DNA of 64,000 nucleotides from the NCBI RefSeq assembly GCF_963877135.1, contig NZ_CAWNSW010000105.1:1-64000 (forward strand), written 5' to 3'. This stretch comes from Stenomitos frigidus_A. GTDB lineage: Bacteria > Cyanobacteriota > Cyanobacteriia > Leptolyngbyales > Leptolyngbyaceae. This document shows positions 39,090 through 48,395 of this stretch, piece by piece; the stretch's first letter is position 1, and each line of letters opens with the position of its first letter. The notes beneath the pieces are model-generated. The model did not search any database. It was not told where the DNA came from and saw nothing but the letters and a program-made list of their open reading frames with translations. Made by a program: the position numbers and the translations under genes.

Positions 39090-39533
39090 TCACACGACGA
39101 AACTGGTCTCTTCCCCTTGCGCTGCCTGCCAACTGCGCGCATCAAAGTACAAATCTTCCAGTGAGATACTGTAGAGGGCTTCCTTTAGTTTTTGGTGGAG
39201 TCGATTCCAGACGGTAAAGGTGACCCAGTCTTCTGCCTGTGAGCCGTCAGGAGAGTGCCTGGGGAGTGGATCTACACTTTCACCAACGGCTTCTAGAATT
39301 TGTCCTAGCGAAATACTGGCGGGCGATCGCGCGAGTTGATATCCGCCCTGCGATCCCCGTAGAGATTGGACCAATCCAGCACGGCGCATCTCGATCAGCA
39401 GTTTTTCGAGATACGGAGCGGGTAGGTCTTGACGTTGCGCGATCGCCTTTACCGATGCCGGGCCATACTTCGGTTGTAGCGTCAGATCGAGTAGCGCTTT
39501 GACGCTGTAATGTCCGCGAGTCGTTAATTTCAT
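39090..39533 (-). CDS. Rrf2-family transcriptional regulator without cysteines
   Basis: This 147-residue regulator has the Rrf2 winged-helix N-terminus (MKLTTRGHYSVKALLDL, RQDLPAPYLEKLLIEMRRAGLV, GSQGGYQLAR) and LGQILEAVGESVDPLP. In Fe-S members such as IscR three cysteines follow this region. Here the region reads PRHSPDGSQAEDW with none, and no cysteine exists in the protein. It therefore cannot bind an Fe-S cluster by cysteines and may sense another signal. It lies alone, divergent from the MFS transporter gene, which may be its target. Confidence 0.88.
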   Translation of the reverse strand: MKLTTRGHYSVKALLDLTLQPKYGPASVKAIAQRQDLPAPYLEKLLIEMRRAGLVQSLRGSQGGYQLARSPASISLGQILEAVGESVDPLPRHSPDGSQAEDWVTFTVWNRLHQKLKEALYSISLEDLYFDARSWQAAQGEETSFVV

Positions 39534-39721
39534 TGAGGGAAGAGGCCAGAAAAGAGGGAAGACGATCGCCCCACCATTTTATGAAGAGCATCGATTGGAT
39601 GAGCGGCATCCTAAGCGTAACAGGTGCTTCTACAGCAGCCACTGAACGAATTCTTTTTCTCCAAGGCTCGACATTCAGGCAAACTTGAGGTCTAATATTC
39701 CCTGTCTCAGGTTTCTGCTTC

Positions 39722-40993
39722 ATGCCTCGAAAATCCAAACTCTTGTCCTGGCTACCCGCTTTGAACTATCAGGTTTGGGTTTTGGCAGCAGGACGGCTGC
39801 TGTCTCAAACAGGTTCGGGGTTTACACTCTTCTACGCGCCAATCTTTTTCGTCAATCAGGTCGGTTTGTCGGCAACACAAGTGGGTCTGGGTTTGGGCAG
39901 CGCGTCTATTTCGGGTGTGTTTGGGCGTTTGTTGGGTGGGTCGTTCGCCGATTCGCAGTTTTGGGGACGACGACGGACGCTGTTGCTGTCAGCGGTATTG
40001 TCGGCGATCGCGTCCATTGTCCTTGCCATCTCCAGCGATTTTCCTGTCTTCGTTGCGGGCAATCTGCTGATGGGGTTGGGCATTGGCTTATATTGGCCCG
40101 CGAATGAGGCGATGGTGGCAGATTTGACAGCACCCGCACAGCGCAATGAAGCGTTTGCCTTGACTCGTTTGAGTGACAGTTTGGGTCTGGGCTTGGGTGT
40201 AGTTTTGGGTGGCTTGCTAGTCGGTATGACGGGTGCTTATCGAGCGCTATTTGTGATTGATGCCATTTCGTTTGTGGTGCTGTTTGGAGTGGTGTATTGG
40301 GCGATCGCCGAATCAAATCAATCGATCAGTAACCATGAGGCGATCAGGGGTTGGCAGCAGGCATTGCGCGATCGGCGTCTGCTCACCTATGCCGTTGCCA
40401 ATGTGCTGTTCACCACCTACCTGGTGCAGATCAATAGCACCATGCCGCTGTACTTCACAAATTTTCTGTCGGGTCTGCCAAAGGGCTTTTCGCCACCGAT
40501 GTTGAGTGCCCTGTTTACCTGGCATATGGTGGTGTCTGTATTGTGTCAATTGCCAGCTGTCCGAGTGCTGAATCGCTTTAGCCGAGCGCGCGGGTTAACG
40601 CTGTCTGCTGTGCTGTGGGGCGTGGGCTTTCTGCTGGTATGGGTTACGGGGGTTGTGCCCTCAAATCATCTGCTGTGGGCAATTCTGGCCTTGGGTGTGT
40701 TGGCGCTGGCAACTGTCACTTATATGCCATCCGCCTCTTCTATTACGGTTGAGTTGGCTCCAGAGTCTCTACGTGGTGTTTATCTTGCAGTCAATTCGCA
40801 GTGCTGGGCGATCGGTGCTTTCATTGGGCCACCGTTGGGTGGTTGGGCGTTGGATCAGTCACCGTTCGTTGCCCATAGCCTGTGGATCGGGTTAGCGCTC
40901 AGTGTCAGTATCGCTATCCTGGTTTTGCAAGTACTTGATCGCATGATGCAGTGTGACTTGCCTCAAGACGTCGTGAGACCCAAATACAAGTAA
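39722..40993 (+). CDS. MFS transporter
   Basis: A 423-residue major facilitator superfamily protein with about twelve hydrophobic helices. A loop of the MFS type follows the second helix (GSFADSQFWGRRRTLLL, related to the GxxxDRxGRR motif), and LGIGLYWPANEAMVADLT lies in the fourth helix. The family includes drug and sugar exporters, so the substrate is unknown. It is divergent from the Rrf2 regulator, 188 bases away. The end is 16 bases from hisIE on the opposite strand. Confidence 0.85.
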   Translation: MPRKSKLLSWLPALNYQVWVLAAGRLLSQTGSGFTLFYAPIFFVNQVGLSATQVGLGLGSASISGVFGRLLGGSFADSQFWGRRRTLLLSAVLSAIASIVLAISSDFPVFVAGNLLMGLGIGLYWPANEAMVADLTAPAQRNEAFALTRLSDSLGLGLGVVLGGLLVGMTGAYRALFVIDAISFVVLFGVVYWAIAESNQSISNHEAIRGWQQALRDRRLLTYAVANVLFTTYLVQINSTMPLYFTNFLSGLPKGFSPPMLSALFTWHMVVSVLCQLPAVRVLNRFSRARGLTLSAVLWGVGFLLVWVTGVVPSNHLLWAILALGVLALATVTYMPSASSITVELAPESLRGVYLAVNSQCWAIGAFIGPPLGGWALDQSPFVAHSLWIGLALSVSIAILVLQVLDRMMQCDLPQDVVRPKYK

Positions 40994-41009
40994 AGGCGGT
41001 GGCAAATCC

Positions 41010-41675
41010 TCAACGGCGACGTTCTTGCAGCTTGCGATAAACGGCTTTTAGATCAACGTTGTGATGCGCCAGTGCTACAAGTGTGTGGTAAAAAAGGTCG
41101 GCAACCTCACCCGCGATCGCGTCTGGCTCATTATCCTTACACGCCATCACGACTTCAGCCGTTTCTTCGCCAATTTTTTTGAGAATCTTGTTGTCGCCGT
41201 CAGCCAACAGCTTGGAGGTATAGGAGGATTCGGAGGGATGATCGCGGCGATCGCAAATGACCCCGAAAACTTGTGACAGCATATCAGCTGGGGGTGGGTT
41301 CACCGAGCCATTGACGCGATGAAAGCAACTGCGCTCTCCAGTGTGGCAGGCAATTTCGCCGATCTGCTCGACCCCAATGAGCAGTGCATCACTATCGCAG
41401 TCGTAGCGGATCGAGTGGATTTTTTGGAGATGCCCCGATGTTGCGCCTTTATGCCAGAGTTCCTGACGCGATCGGCTCCAGAACCAGGTTTCACCTGTAT
41501 CCAACGTTTTTTGCAACGAGTCCTGGTTCATCCATGCCATCATCAACACGGTGCCATCCAGGTAATCCTGTACAATTGCTGGCACTAAACCGCGATCGTC
41601 GTAGCGGATCGTTTCTACCGGAATCGATTGCTGTAAGTTCATTGCCTCAAACGTCTCTAGAGTCGGTGTCTTCAT
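41010..41675 (-). CDS. hisIE: bifunctional PRA-CH/PRA-PH enzyme
   Basis: HisIE catalyses steps 2 and 3 of histidine synthesis. The N-terminal phosphoribosyl-AMP cyclohydrolase (HisI) shows WFWSRSRQELWHKGATSGH, with YDCDSDALL and ACHTGERSCF for zinc. The C-terminal phosphoribosyl-ATP pyrophosphohydrolase (HisE) shows NKILKKIGEETAEVVMACK and LFYHTLVAL. I start at 41675 (MKTPTLETFEAM). The open frame extends upstream to 41810, but that would overlap the divergent methylase gene and gives an odd N-terminus. It is not in an operon. Confidence 0.95.
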   Translation of the reverse strand: MKTPTLETFEAMNLQQSIPVETIRYDDRGLVPAIVQDYLDGTVLMMAWMNQDSLQKTLDTGETWFWSRSRQELWHKGATSGHLQKIHSIRYDCDSDALLIGVEQIGEIACHTGERSCFHRVNGSVNPPPADMLSQVFGVICDRRDHPSESSYTSKLLADGDNKILKKIGEETAEVVMACKDNEPDAIAGEVADLFYHTLVALAHHNVDLKAVYRKLQERRR

Positions 41676-41717
41676 CTTACCGACTGTCGGTTGCTTTCCT
41701 CCTGTTGCCTGTAGAGA

Positions 41718-42605
41718 TTGCCTGTAAACGTGTTGCCTGTAAAAGTGCCGCCCATCAAATGCCAGGGTATTAAAACGAAGCTGGTGCCCTTTATCCTGAG
41801 TCAAATCCATTGGGTTGAGCCAGCAGACTCAAAATGGATTGAACCCTTTGTCGGTTCGGGTGTGGTGGTTTTCAACCGGGCTCCCCAACGGGCGTTGATT
41901 GCCGATTCAAACCAGCATATTATTCGGCTGTATCAAGGCATTCAGATGGGCGAAATCGATCGAGCCATTGTTTCGGATTTCCTGCAACGCAATGGCGAAA
42001 TGCTGCTGCGTTCGGGCGCAGACTATTACTATGAAGTACGCGATCGCTTCAATCAATACGCCTCACCGTTAGACTTTCTCTTTCTTAACCGTGCTTGTTT
42101 TAACGGGCTGATGCGGTTTAACCGCAAAGGTGGTTTCAACGTGCCGTTTTGCCGGAAGCCCCAGCGTTTTGCCCAAAGCTACATCACCAAAATTGCGAAT
42201 CAAGTCGATTGGGTTGCCAAGCAGATGGCAGGTAAAGATTGGGAATTTCGTATTGCCAATTGGCAGGACGTCCTGCTCGAAGCTCAGCCGGGTGATTTTG
42301 TTTACCTCGATCCACCCTATTGTGGTCGTCATACCGATTATTACAATGCGTGGAGTCAGGCAGAGGCAGAAGCCCTGGCTATAGCGACGAAGCAATTGCC
42401 ATGCGGCTTTGCGGTATCGATGTGGCTCGAAAATCAGCACCGTAAGAACAGTCATATTCAAGACTGCTGGTCAGATTTAGAGATGCGCGTGTGTCAGCAC
42501 TTCTACCATGTGGGAGCTAGGGAAGCGTTAAGAGGGGCGATCGCGGAAGCTCTATTGATCAAACCTGGGTTTGCTACAGGCAATGGGCGATCGTCGCTAA
42601 AATGA
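41718..42605 (+). CDS. D12-class adenine-N6 DNA methyltransferase
   Basis: This is a Dam/DpnM-type (D12 class) methyltransferase of 295 residues. Motif I is FVGSGVVVFN near residue 44 and motif IV is LDPPYCG near residue 196. The region FLNRACFNGLMRFNRKGGFNVPF is the conserved central block of the family. Its N-terminus has IKCQGIKTKLVPFI in place of the usual LKWAGGK. The target site cannot be read. Three TTGCCTGTA copies at 41705-41741 surround the first possible starts (TTG 41718 or GTG 41742). The next gene, Uma2, is 28 bases away and the two could be co-transcribed. Confidence 0.82.
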   Translation: MPVNVLPVKVPPIKCQGIKTKLVPFILSQIHWVEPADSKWIEPFVGSGVVVFNRAPQRALIADSNQHIIRLYQGIQMGEIDRAIVSDFLQRNGEMLLRSGADYYYEVRDRFNQYASPLDFLFLNRACFNGLMRFNRKGGFNVPFCRKPQRFAQSYITKIANQVDWVAKQMAGKDWEFRIANWQDVLLEAQPGDFVYLDPPYCGRHTDYYNAWSQAEAEALAIATKQLPCGFAVSMWLENQHRKNSHIQDCWSDLEMRVCQHFYHVGAREALRGAIAEALLIKPGFATGNGRSSLK

Positions 42606-42633
42606 AGCTAATCCTTATTGGCTCCATCAGGCT

Positions 42634-43422
42634 ATGGTGACAACGCCAGGTTTGCCCATTACTCCAACGCCAGCACGACCAGCAGAAACCCTCGTCATCA
42701 CTTGGGAACCCTTACCTGACGACGTGCCCTTAGAAGATGAGCCTGTGGAAAATACTGGTCAACCTCTCCTGGCAGGAGCGCTCCGCGAAGCGCTCGAATT
42801 AGCTGGGTTCATCCAACCAGAGATGCTGATCGCATCCAACTTTGGGTTGTGTGCAACCGTCAATGGCGATCTGGTCATCAAAGCGCCTGATTGGGTCTAT
42901 GTGCAAGCTGTGCAGCCTTTAGGAGTGGCAGCAGATCGTAGAAGCTATACGCCGACGCTTCAAGGGGCTGTTCCTCTTGTCGTCATGGAGTTTCTGTCCC
43001 ACAAAGAGGGTGGCGAATACTCCGTGAAGCGCACGTTTCCGCCGGGAAAGTGGTTTTTTTACGAACAGATTCTTCAGATTCCGGTCTACGTCATATTCGA
43101 TCCGTCGGATGGACTGCTCGAAATCTATCAGTTAGCCGCCGGACGCTACGAATTGCAGCCCCTTACGCCTGAAAACCGCTGCTGGTTTGCCGATATGAGA
43201 TTATTTTTAGGCGTTTGGCAGGGCACCAAAGAAGAACGCACAGGCTATTGGTTACGCTGGTGGGACGAAGCAGGAAACTTGCTACCGTGGGCTGTGGAGC
43301 AAATTGCTCAAGAGCGCCAGCAGGCAGAACAAGAGCGGCAACGAGCAGAGCAGGAGCATCAACGGGCAGAAAGACTGGCAGAGTATTTGCGATCGCAGGG
43401 CGTTGATCCAAATTCACTCTAA
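42634..43422 (+). CDS. Uma2-family putative endonuclease
   Basis: The protein is of the Uma2/DUF820 family, which has a PD-(D/E)xK nuclease-like fold and is very common in cyanobacteria. Family landmarks are VIKAPDWVYV near residue 85, VVMEFLSHKEGGEYSVKR near 115 and KWFFYEQILQIPVYVIFDP. A Gln/Glu/Arg-rich coiled C-terminus follows (QERQQAEQERQRAEQEHQRA) and ends RSQGVDPNSL, a frequent ending of the family. It is 28 bases after the methylase gene, but there is no evidence that the two form a restriction system. The function of Uma2 proteins is unproven. Confidence 0.85.
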   Translation: MVTTPGLPITPTPARPAETLVITWEPLPDDVPLEDEPVENTGQPLLAGALREALELAGFIQPEMLIASNFGLCATVNGDLVIKAPDWVYVQAVQPLGVAADRRSYTPTLQGAVPLVVMEFLSHKEGGEYSVKRTFPPGKWFFYEQILQIPVYVIFDPSDGLLEIYQLAAGRYELQPLTPENRCWFADMRLFLGVWQGTKEERTGYWLRWWDEAGNLLPWAVEQIAQERQQAEQERQRAEQEHQRAERLAEYLRSQGVDPNSL

Positions 43423-43660
43423 ACAAGGCTTCCTTACACCCTTTGTTACGTCAACCGCTAAGATAGAATTGTTAAGGCTTCTTTACTAGACTTGACACGG
43501 AATTTGGGGAACGCTCTGTGAAGAAGTGTTCAACGCTGTCTTTAGAGGCTGAATCTCAGACTCGCTCATTCGTCTGTTCAAGCTTTATAGTCCACAATTA
43601 GCGCTCATCGGTCGTCTCTTATCCTCTTCCCTTTCGATATCCTCTTCCACGGAACCCGTT

Positions 43661-45460
43661 ATGACTCTCCCTATTCGCAACGTTGCGATCATTGCTCACG
43701 TTGACCACGGCAAAACTACTCTTGTTGACGCCCTACTGAAGCAGGCAGGTACCTTCCGTGAAGGCGAAGAGGTTCCAGATTGCGTCATGGATTCCAACGA
43801 TCTGGAGCGAGAGCGTGGGATTACGATTCTGTCGAAAAATACAGCGGTTCGCTACAAAGACACGCTGATTAATATTGTCGATACACCTGGACACGCTGAC
43901 TTCGGTGGCGAAGTGGAGCGGGTGTTAGGCATGGTGGATGGCTGTCTGCTGATTGTGGATGCCAATGAAGGCCCGATGCCGCAGACACGGTTTGTACTGA
44001 AAAAAGCACTGGAAAAGGGCTTGCGCCCGATCGTGCTGGTAAACAAAATCGATCGCCAGCGCGCCGATCCCCACACTGCGGTTGACAAAGTACTCGATCT
44101 TTTTCTGGAACTGGGTGCTGACGACGATCAGTGTGAATTTCCCTACCTGTTTGCCTCGGGTATGGCAGGCTTTGCCAAAGAAAAGCTGGAAGACGAGTCG
44201 GTGGACATGAAGCCGCTGTTTGACGCTTTCTTGCGGCATGTTCCACCACCGATTGGTGATCCCGAAAAGCCGTTGCAATTGCAGGTGACCACGCTCGATT
44301 ACTCCGATTACCTTGGTCGCATTATTATTGGCAAAATTCACAACGGCACGATTCGGGCGGGTCAACAAGCCGCGTTGGTGACTGAAAGTGGCGCGATCGT
44401 CAAAACAAAAGTGACCAAGCTCATGGGCTTTGAGGGTCTGAAGCGGATCGAGATTGAATCTGCCTCCGCAGGCAATCTTGTGGCAGTCGCAGGTTTCGCT
44501 GGGGCAAACATTGGCGAAACGATTACTGATCCCAACGATCCGCAAGCGTTGCCGCTCATCAAGGTCGATGAACCAACCTTGCAAATGACGTTCCAGGTGA
44601 ATGATTCGCCGTTTGCAGGCCAGGAAGGCAAGCTGGTTACCTCTCGTCAGGTGCGCGATCGCCTCTTCCGTGAATTGGAAACGAACGTTGCTTTGCGCGT
44701 CGAAGAAACCGATTCACCGGATAAGTTTCTGGTCTCTGGTCGGGGTGAACTTCACCTCGGTATTTTGATTGAAACCATGCGACGGGAAGGCTACGAGTTT
44801 CAGGTGTCGCAGCCACAGGTGATCTACCGTGAAATTAATGGACAGCCCTGCGAACCGTTTGAGACGCTGGTCTTAGACGTGCCCGAAGAAGCGGTTGGTA
44901 GCTGTATTGAACGCCTGGGTCAGCGCAAAGGCGAAATGCAAGATATGCAGGTTGGCGTTGCTGGTCGGACGCAACTAGAATTTGTCGTTCCCGCACGAGG
45001 GCTGATTGGCTTCCGGGGCGAATTTATGCGCCTGACTCGTGGTGCTGGCATTATGAACCACAGTTTCCTGGAATATCGTGCCATCAGTGGTGCGATTGAA
45101 ACGCGGCGTAACGGTGTCTTGATTTCTTTCGAAGAAGGGGTCTCGACCGTCTATGCCATGCAAAATGCTGAAGACCGGGGTGTTTTCTTTATTACTCCTG
45201 GCACTCGCGTTTATAAAGGCATGGTTGTGGGCGAACACAACCGCAACCAGGACTTGGAGCTGAATATCTGCAAGAGCAAGCAGCTAACCAACCACCGCGC
45301 TTCTGGCGGTGAAGAGCTAGTACAACTGCAAGCTCCGGTCGATATGAGTCTTGAGCGTGCTCTGGAATACATTGGTTCTGATGAGCTGCTTGAAATTACG
45401 CCTCAATCAATCCGCTTGCGGAAAGTTGATAAAGCGAAGAAGATGGCAGGCAAAAAGTAA
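43661..45460 (+). CDS. typA: translational GTPase TypA/BipA
   Basis: TypA is a ribosome-associated GTPase important for stress response and assembly. The G domain shows AHVDHGKTTLVDALL (G1), RGITILS (G2), DTPGHADFGGEVERV (G3) and NKIDR (G4). The elongation-factor-like domains II and III follow and the C-terminal typA-specific domain has RGLIGFRGEFM and RNQDLELNICK. The length of 599 residues is normal. The start is at the ATG beginning MTLPIRNVAIIAH. A strong terminator follows, so it is probably monocistronic. Confidence 0.97.
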   Translation: MTLPIRNVAIIAHVDHGKTTLVDALLKQAGTFREGEEVPDCVMDSNDLERERGITILSKNTAVRYKDTLINIVDTPGHADFGGEVERVLGMVDGCLLIVDANEGPMPQTRFVLKKALEKGLRPIVLVNKIDRQRADPHTAVDKVLDLFLELGADDDQCEFPYLFASGMAGFAKEKLEDESVDMKPLFDAFLRHVPPPIGDPEKPLQLQVTTLDYSDYLGRIIIGKIHNGTIRAGQQAALVTESGAIVKTKVTKLMGFEGLKRIEIESASAGNLVAVAGFAGANIGETITDPNDPQALPLIKVDEPTLQMTFQVNDSPFAGQEGKLVTSRQVRDRLFRELETNVALRVEETDSPDKFLVSGRGELHLGILIETMRREGYEFQVSQPQVIYREINGQPCEPFETLVLDVPEEAVGSCIERLGQRKGEMQDMQVGVAGRTQLEFVVPARGLIGFRGEFMRLTRGAGIMNHSFLEYRAISGAIETRRNGVLISFEEGVSTVYAMQNAEDRGVFFITPGTRVYKGMVVGEHNRNQDLELNICKSKQLTNHRASGGEELVQLQAPVDMSLERALEYIGSDELLEITPQSIRLRKVDKAKKMAGKK

Positions 45461-45471
45461 GTATGAAGTAT

Positions 45472-45509
45472 AAAGGCTAAAGGATCAAAGAATTAATCCT
45501 TTAGCCTTT
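45472..45509. terminator. bidirectional terminator between typA and pilT
   Basis: AAAGGCTAAAGGAT (45472-45485) and ATCCTTTAGCCTTT (45496-45509) form a perfect 14-base stem with a ten-base loop. CTTTT follows on the plus strand, and T runs occur on the minus side too. It separates the two convergent genes. Confidence 0.85.
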
Positions 45510-45512
45510 CTT

Positions 45513-46757
45513 TTACGCGTGATTGAATTCGCGGTTGGACGATCGCGCTGGGTCAAAGCCTTCATTACGCACCCGTCGCCGGAGATCACCAGCATCGGGA
45601 GACGCTCTCACCGCATCATCCGGGCTAATCTTGCCGAGCAGCACTAGATCACACAGTGCCTGGTTCATGACCTGCATGCCCTGATTGGTATCGGTTTCCA
45701 TGAGCTGGAAGGCATCAGTTTCCTGTCCTTTCAACAGGTAATCCTGCATGGCAGGTGTGTTGATCAGGATCTCGTGGACAGCGGTTCGGCGTCCATCCGT
45801 TGTCGGAATGAGCTGCTGCGCCACGATCGACACCAACGATTCGGTAATTTGCACCCGCATCGCTGCCTGTTCATCGGGGTTGTAGATGTTAAGCAGGCGA
45901 TTCAAGGCGTTGATCGCATTCCGTGTGTGCAGCGTTCCTAATACCAGGTGGCCCGTTTGAGCCGCCTTAAGGGCCGTATCAACGGTTGTGCGATCGCGCA
46001 TTTCCCCGATCAAAATGATATCTGGATCTTCCCGCAGCACGGCTCGTAGTGCCTGGTGGAATTCATGGGTGTGTAGCCCCACTTCTCGCTGGCTAATCAG
46101 ACACTTCTGTGATGGATGCACATACTCAATGGGGTCCTCAATCGTGACGACATGCCTCGTCATATTTTCATTCAAGTGCCGCAGCATTGCCGCCAACGTG
46201 GTCGATTTTCCAGACCCGGTTGGACCCGTAATGAGAATCAAGCCTTGCGGCTGGCTCACTAAATATTTCAGTACTTCTGGTAGCCCCAAGCCCTCAATCG
46301 ACGGCACCTCAAGCGAAATCAGTCGCAGCACGATCGCGCCGCCCGTCAGGGTCTCAAAGCAGTTAACCCGGCAACGCAAAAAGCCCGGATAGAAAATGGC
46401 GGTATCCAGTTCCTTGTGCTGTTCAAAGTCTTGCCGTTGCTTTGGCGATAAAATTTCGGCTAGATATGTCTCAAATAGTTCAGGCGTCACTTTCAGCTGA
46501 TCCCGTGGCTGCACCATCTGCCCTCGGATGCGGAATCTGGGCAATTCGCCAATGCGAATATGAATGTCAGAAGCCTGCCTTGCATGAGCATCCCGAACCA
46601 TTTGTTCGATGGAACTGGTCTCTTTCAGTCGCCCTTGCGCAGCCATTGAAAGAGGTGGTGGCGGCGGTGCGCTCGGTGCTTGATCGTGGGGACGGGGTGC
46701 GGGTGAGCCGGACATTGGTATCTCTCTGGTAGGTCTTTCGTTATGCAGAGCCATCAC
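45513..46757 (-). CDS. pilT: type IV pilus retraction ATPase, PilT-like
   Basis: This is a hexameric secretion ATPase of the PilT family, cytoplasmic at the pilus base. Walker A is GPTGSGKSTT near residue 175, the Asp box is VTIEDPIEYVH, Walker B is DIILIGEMRD and the His box is TGHLVLGTLHT. Just before the C-terminal part the family's usual AIRNLIRE motif is replaced by the sequence AMQDYLLKG. This is consistent with the second cyanobacterial paralogue (PilT2-like), which influences phototaxis, though that assignment is inferred. The N-terminus is Pro-rich (PSAPPPPPLSM). It may start at the second M (residue 15, MSGSPAPRP). Confidence 0.88.
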   Translation of the reverse strand: MMALHNERPTREIPMSGSPAPRPHDQAPSAPPPPPLSMAAQGRLKETSSIEQMVRDAHARQASDIHIRIGELPRFRIRGQMVQPRDQLKVTPELFETYLAEILSPKQRQDFEQHKELDTAIFYPGFLRCRVNCFETLTGGAIVLRLISLEVPSIEGLGLPEVLKYLVSQPQGLILITGPTGSGKSTTLAAMLRHLNENMTRHVVTIEDPIEYVHPSQKCLISQREVGLHTHEFHQALRAVLREDPDIILIGEMRDRTTVDTALKAAQTGHLVLGTLHTRNAINALNRLLNIYNPDEQAAMRVQITESLVSIVAQQLIPTTDGRRTAVHEILINTPAMQDYLLKGQETDAFQLMETDTNQGMQVMNQALCDLVLLGKISPDDAVRASPDAGDLRRRVRNEGFDPARSSNREFNHA

Positions 46758-46880
46758 AGTGGCACAATCTAGTTCAACGGATGTCAGCCTGGGTAGACTA
46801 GCTTGAGTAAGCTAGAAATTTTGCTGATGCGAACTAAGAACTTACTGGCACGCCTGATAAATATCCACTTATTGTATCGA

Positions 46881-47005
46881 GTAACCTTGAAGTGATCCGT
46901 CTTTTTGGTACTGCTGCTGCTAAATTCAGTGACGACGCTTGAAAGTTACGCTTAAAAGTAACGTGATGATAGCAAGTATCATGTTGGGAGTAACCTTTAA
47001 GTTAC
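46881..47005. promoter_or_regulatory. GTAAC dyad cluster between pilT and a DUF58 gene
   Basis: Three related motifs lie in the divergent region: GTAACCTTGAAG at 46881, GTTAC...GTAAC dyad at 46945-46962 (eight-base spacer), and GTAACCTTTAAGTTAC at 46990-47005. The repeated GTAAC/GTTAC half-sites suggest a dimeric regulator binding several times near both promoters. Confidence 0.35.
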
Positions 47006-47066
47006 CTGCAATTTGGTCTACTGAAAACTTGCCTTAACTCTTAGTGCGTCTAGCGTAGCAATTTTC

Positions 47067-48248
47067 ATGAACACTGCAAAGCGAATTGCTGACTGGCTAG
47101 AAGCCCACTGGGTTACGCCTGCTTACAGCGGCTGGCTATTAAGTAGTTTAGCGCTCTTTTTCTTCGTTTCTGCTACGAATACGTTGGCTGGTTGGCTCTA
47201 TGTGATCAGTGGGATCAGCTTTGCTTTGCTTGTGATCGCGGCAGTTTTACCCGAGCGGATGTTACGCGGTATCCAGGTTCAGCGCCGTCTGATCAATCCT
47301 GTAACGGTTGGCGATCCATTGACTATTGAGTTGCTGTTGGTGAATACGACGAAACAACCCAAGACCTTGATTCAGGTACAAGATTTGCTGCCTTTTGTGA
47401 TGGCTTCCCCTGTAACAGCGACGATTGAACGCATTGCGCCGCACAGCACGCATCACTGGCTTTATCACCAACCAGCCCAACGACGTGGCCTTTACCGCTG
47501 GCAAACCGTTAACTTGAGAACGGCTGCACCATTGGGGCTCTTTTGGTGCAGACGATCGCAAACAGTCCCCGCGGGCGCGGTGGTGTATCCCACCATTTTG
47601 CCGTTAACGCAGTGTCCGTTGATCGATGAAATGGGACGTGATGCTAACGTCTTGTTCAACCGCGATCGTCGGGCTCAAGCTGCTAGCGAGGGCTTAACAC
47701 GATCACTGCGTCCCTATCGTTGGGGTGATCCTATCCGTTTCGTCCACTGGCGGACTAGCGCCCGCTATGGTGAACTGCGAGTGCGTGAACTGGAAACTTT
47801 AACCAGTGAGCAAGCGCTCATCATTTGCCTGGATAGCGCCATGCCCTGGCAGTCTCCCAGTGATTCAGAAGCAGCTGAACCATTTGAACAAGCGGTTGTT
47901 GCGGCTGCCTCTCTTTATTTTTATGCTGTTCGCCGCAAGCTTAGCGTTCAAGTGTGGACCGCTGGGATGGGACTTATCCAGGGTAATCAAGCCGTGCTAG
48001 AAGCGTTGGCAGCCGTTCAGGCTGGTGAAGAGGCCCGATCAGACAGACTACCAGATGCGCCGCTACTTTGGCTGGCGCAAGATCCCGTTAGGATAGCGAC
48101 TTTGCCGCTTGGAAGTCGCTGGCTGCTGTGGCCAAGTGCACAACTGGAGCAGTTTGTCTCTCATTGTCCAGGTATGCGGCTGCAGCCCGATCAACCATTA
48201 CAGAGCCAGCTCCAAAAAGCATTGGAGAAGCAACTGCAGAGTGAGTAA
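47067..48248 (+). CDS. DUF58 domain membrane protein
   Basis: A 393-residue protein with two N-terminal membrane helices (LSSLALFFFVSATNTLAG and VISGISFALLVIAAVLP). A beta-rich stretch and the DUF58 (vWA-related) domain follow, marked by TRSLRPYRWGDPIRFVHWRTSARYG-like sequence around residues 222-247 (YRWGDPIRFVHWRTSAR). DUF58 proteins usually come with MoxR-type ATPases in chaperone-like systems; none is adjacent here. It has no known catalytic role. It is divergent from pilT. Confidence 0.82.
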   Translation: MNTAKRIADWLEAHWVTPAYSGWLLSSLALFFFVSATNTLAGWLYVISGISFALLVIAAVLPERMLRGIQVQRRLINPVTVGDPLTIELLLVNTTKQPKTLIQVQDLLPFVMASPVTATIERIAPHSTHHWLYHQPAQRRGLYRWQTVNLRTAAPLGLFWCRRSQTVPAGAVVYPTILPLTQCPLIDEMGRDANVLFNRDRRAQAASEGLTRSLRPYRWGDPIRFVHWRTSARYGELRVRELETLTSEQALIICLDSAMPWQSPSDSEAAEPFEQAVVAAASLYFYAVRRKLSVQVWTAGMGLIQGNQAVLEALAAVQAGEEARSDRLPDAPLLWLAQDPVRIATLPLGSRWLLWPSAQLEQFVSHCPGMRLQPDQPLQSQLQKALEKQLQSE

Positions 48249-48277
48249 GCGATGAAGCGATGTGTCACGCTATGGTT

Positions 48278-48393
48278 GTATAGCTATAGCCATGCTGGTT
48301 AGGACGGGGTGCAGGGGTGGAACCCCTGGCTGGGGGCACGCCCCCACGCCCCCTTTGATCCCAACGCCCTAAGCTTAGTGACAACAGCTATAC
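48278..48393. repeat. dispersed repeat, family 1, copy 1
   Basis: 116 bases with inverted ends (GTATAGCT ... AGCTATAC), sharing a core GGTTAGGACGGGG.GCAGGGG with GC-rich hairpin sequence (CCCCTGGCTGG.GGCACGCCCCC). A near-copy lies at 51888-52000. It is non-coding and MITE-like. Confidence 0.75.
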
Positions 48394-48395
48394 AG

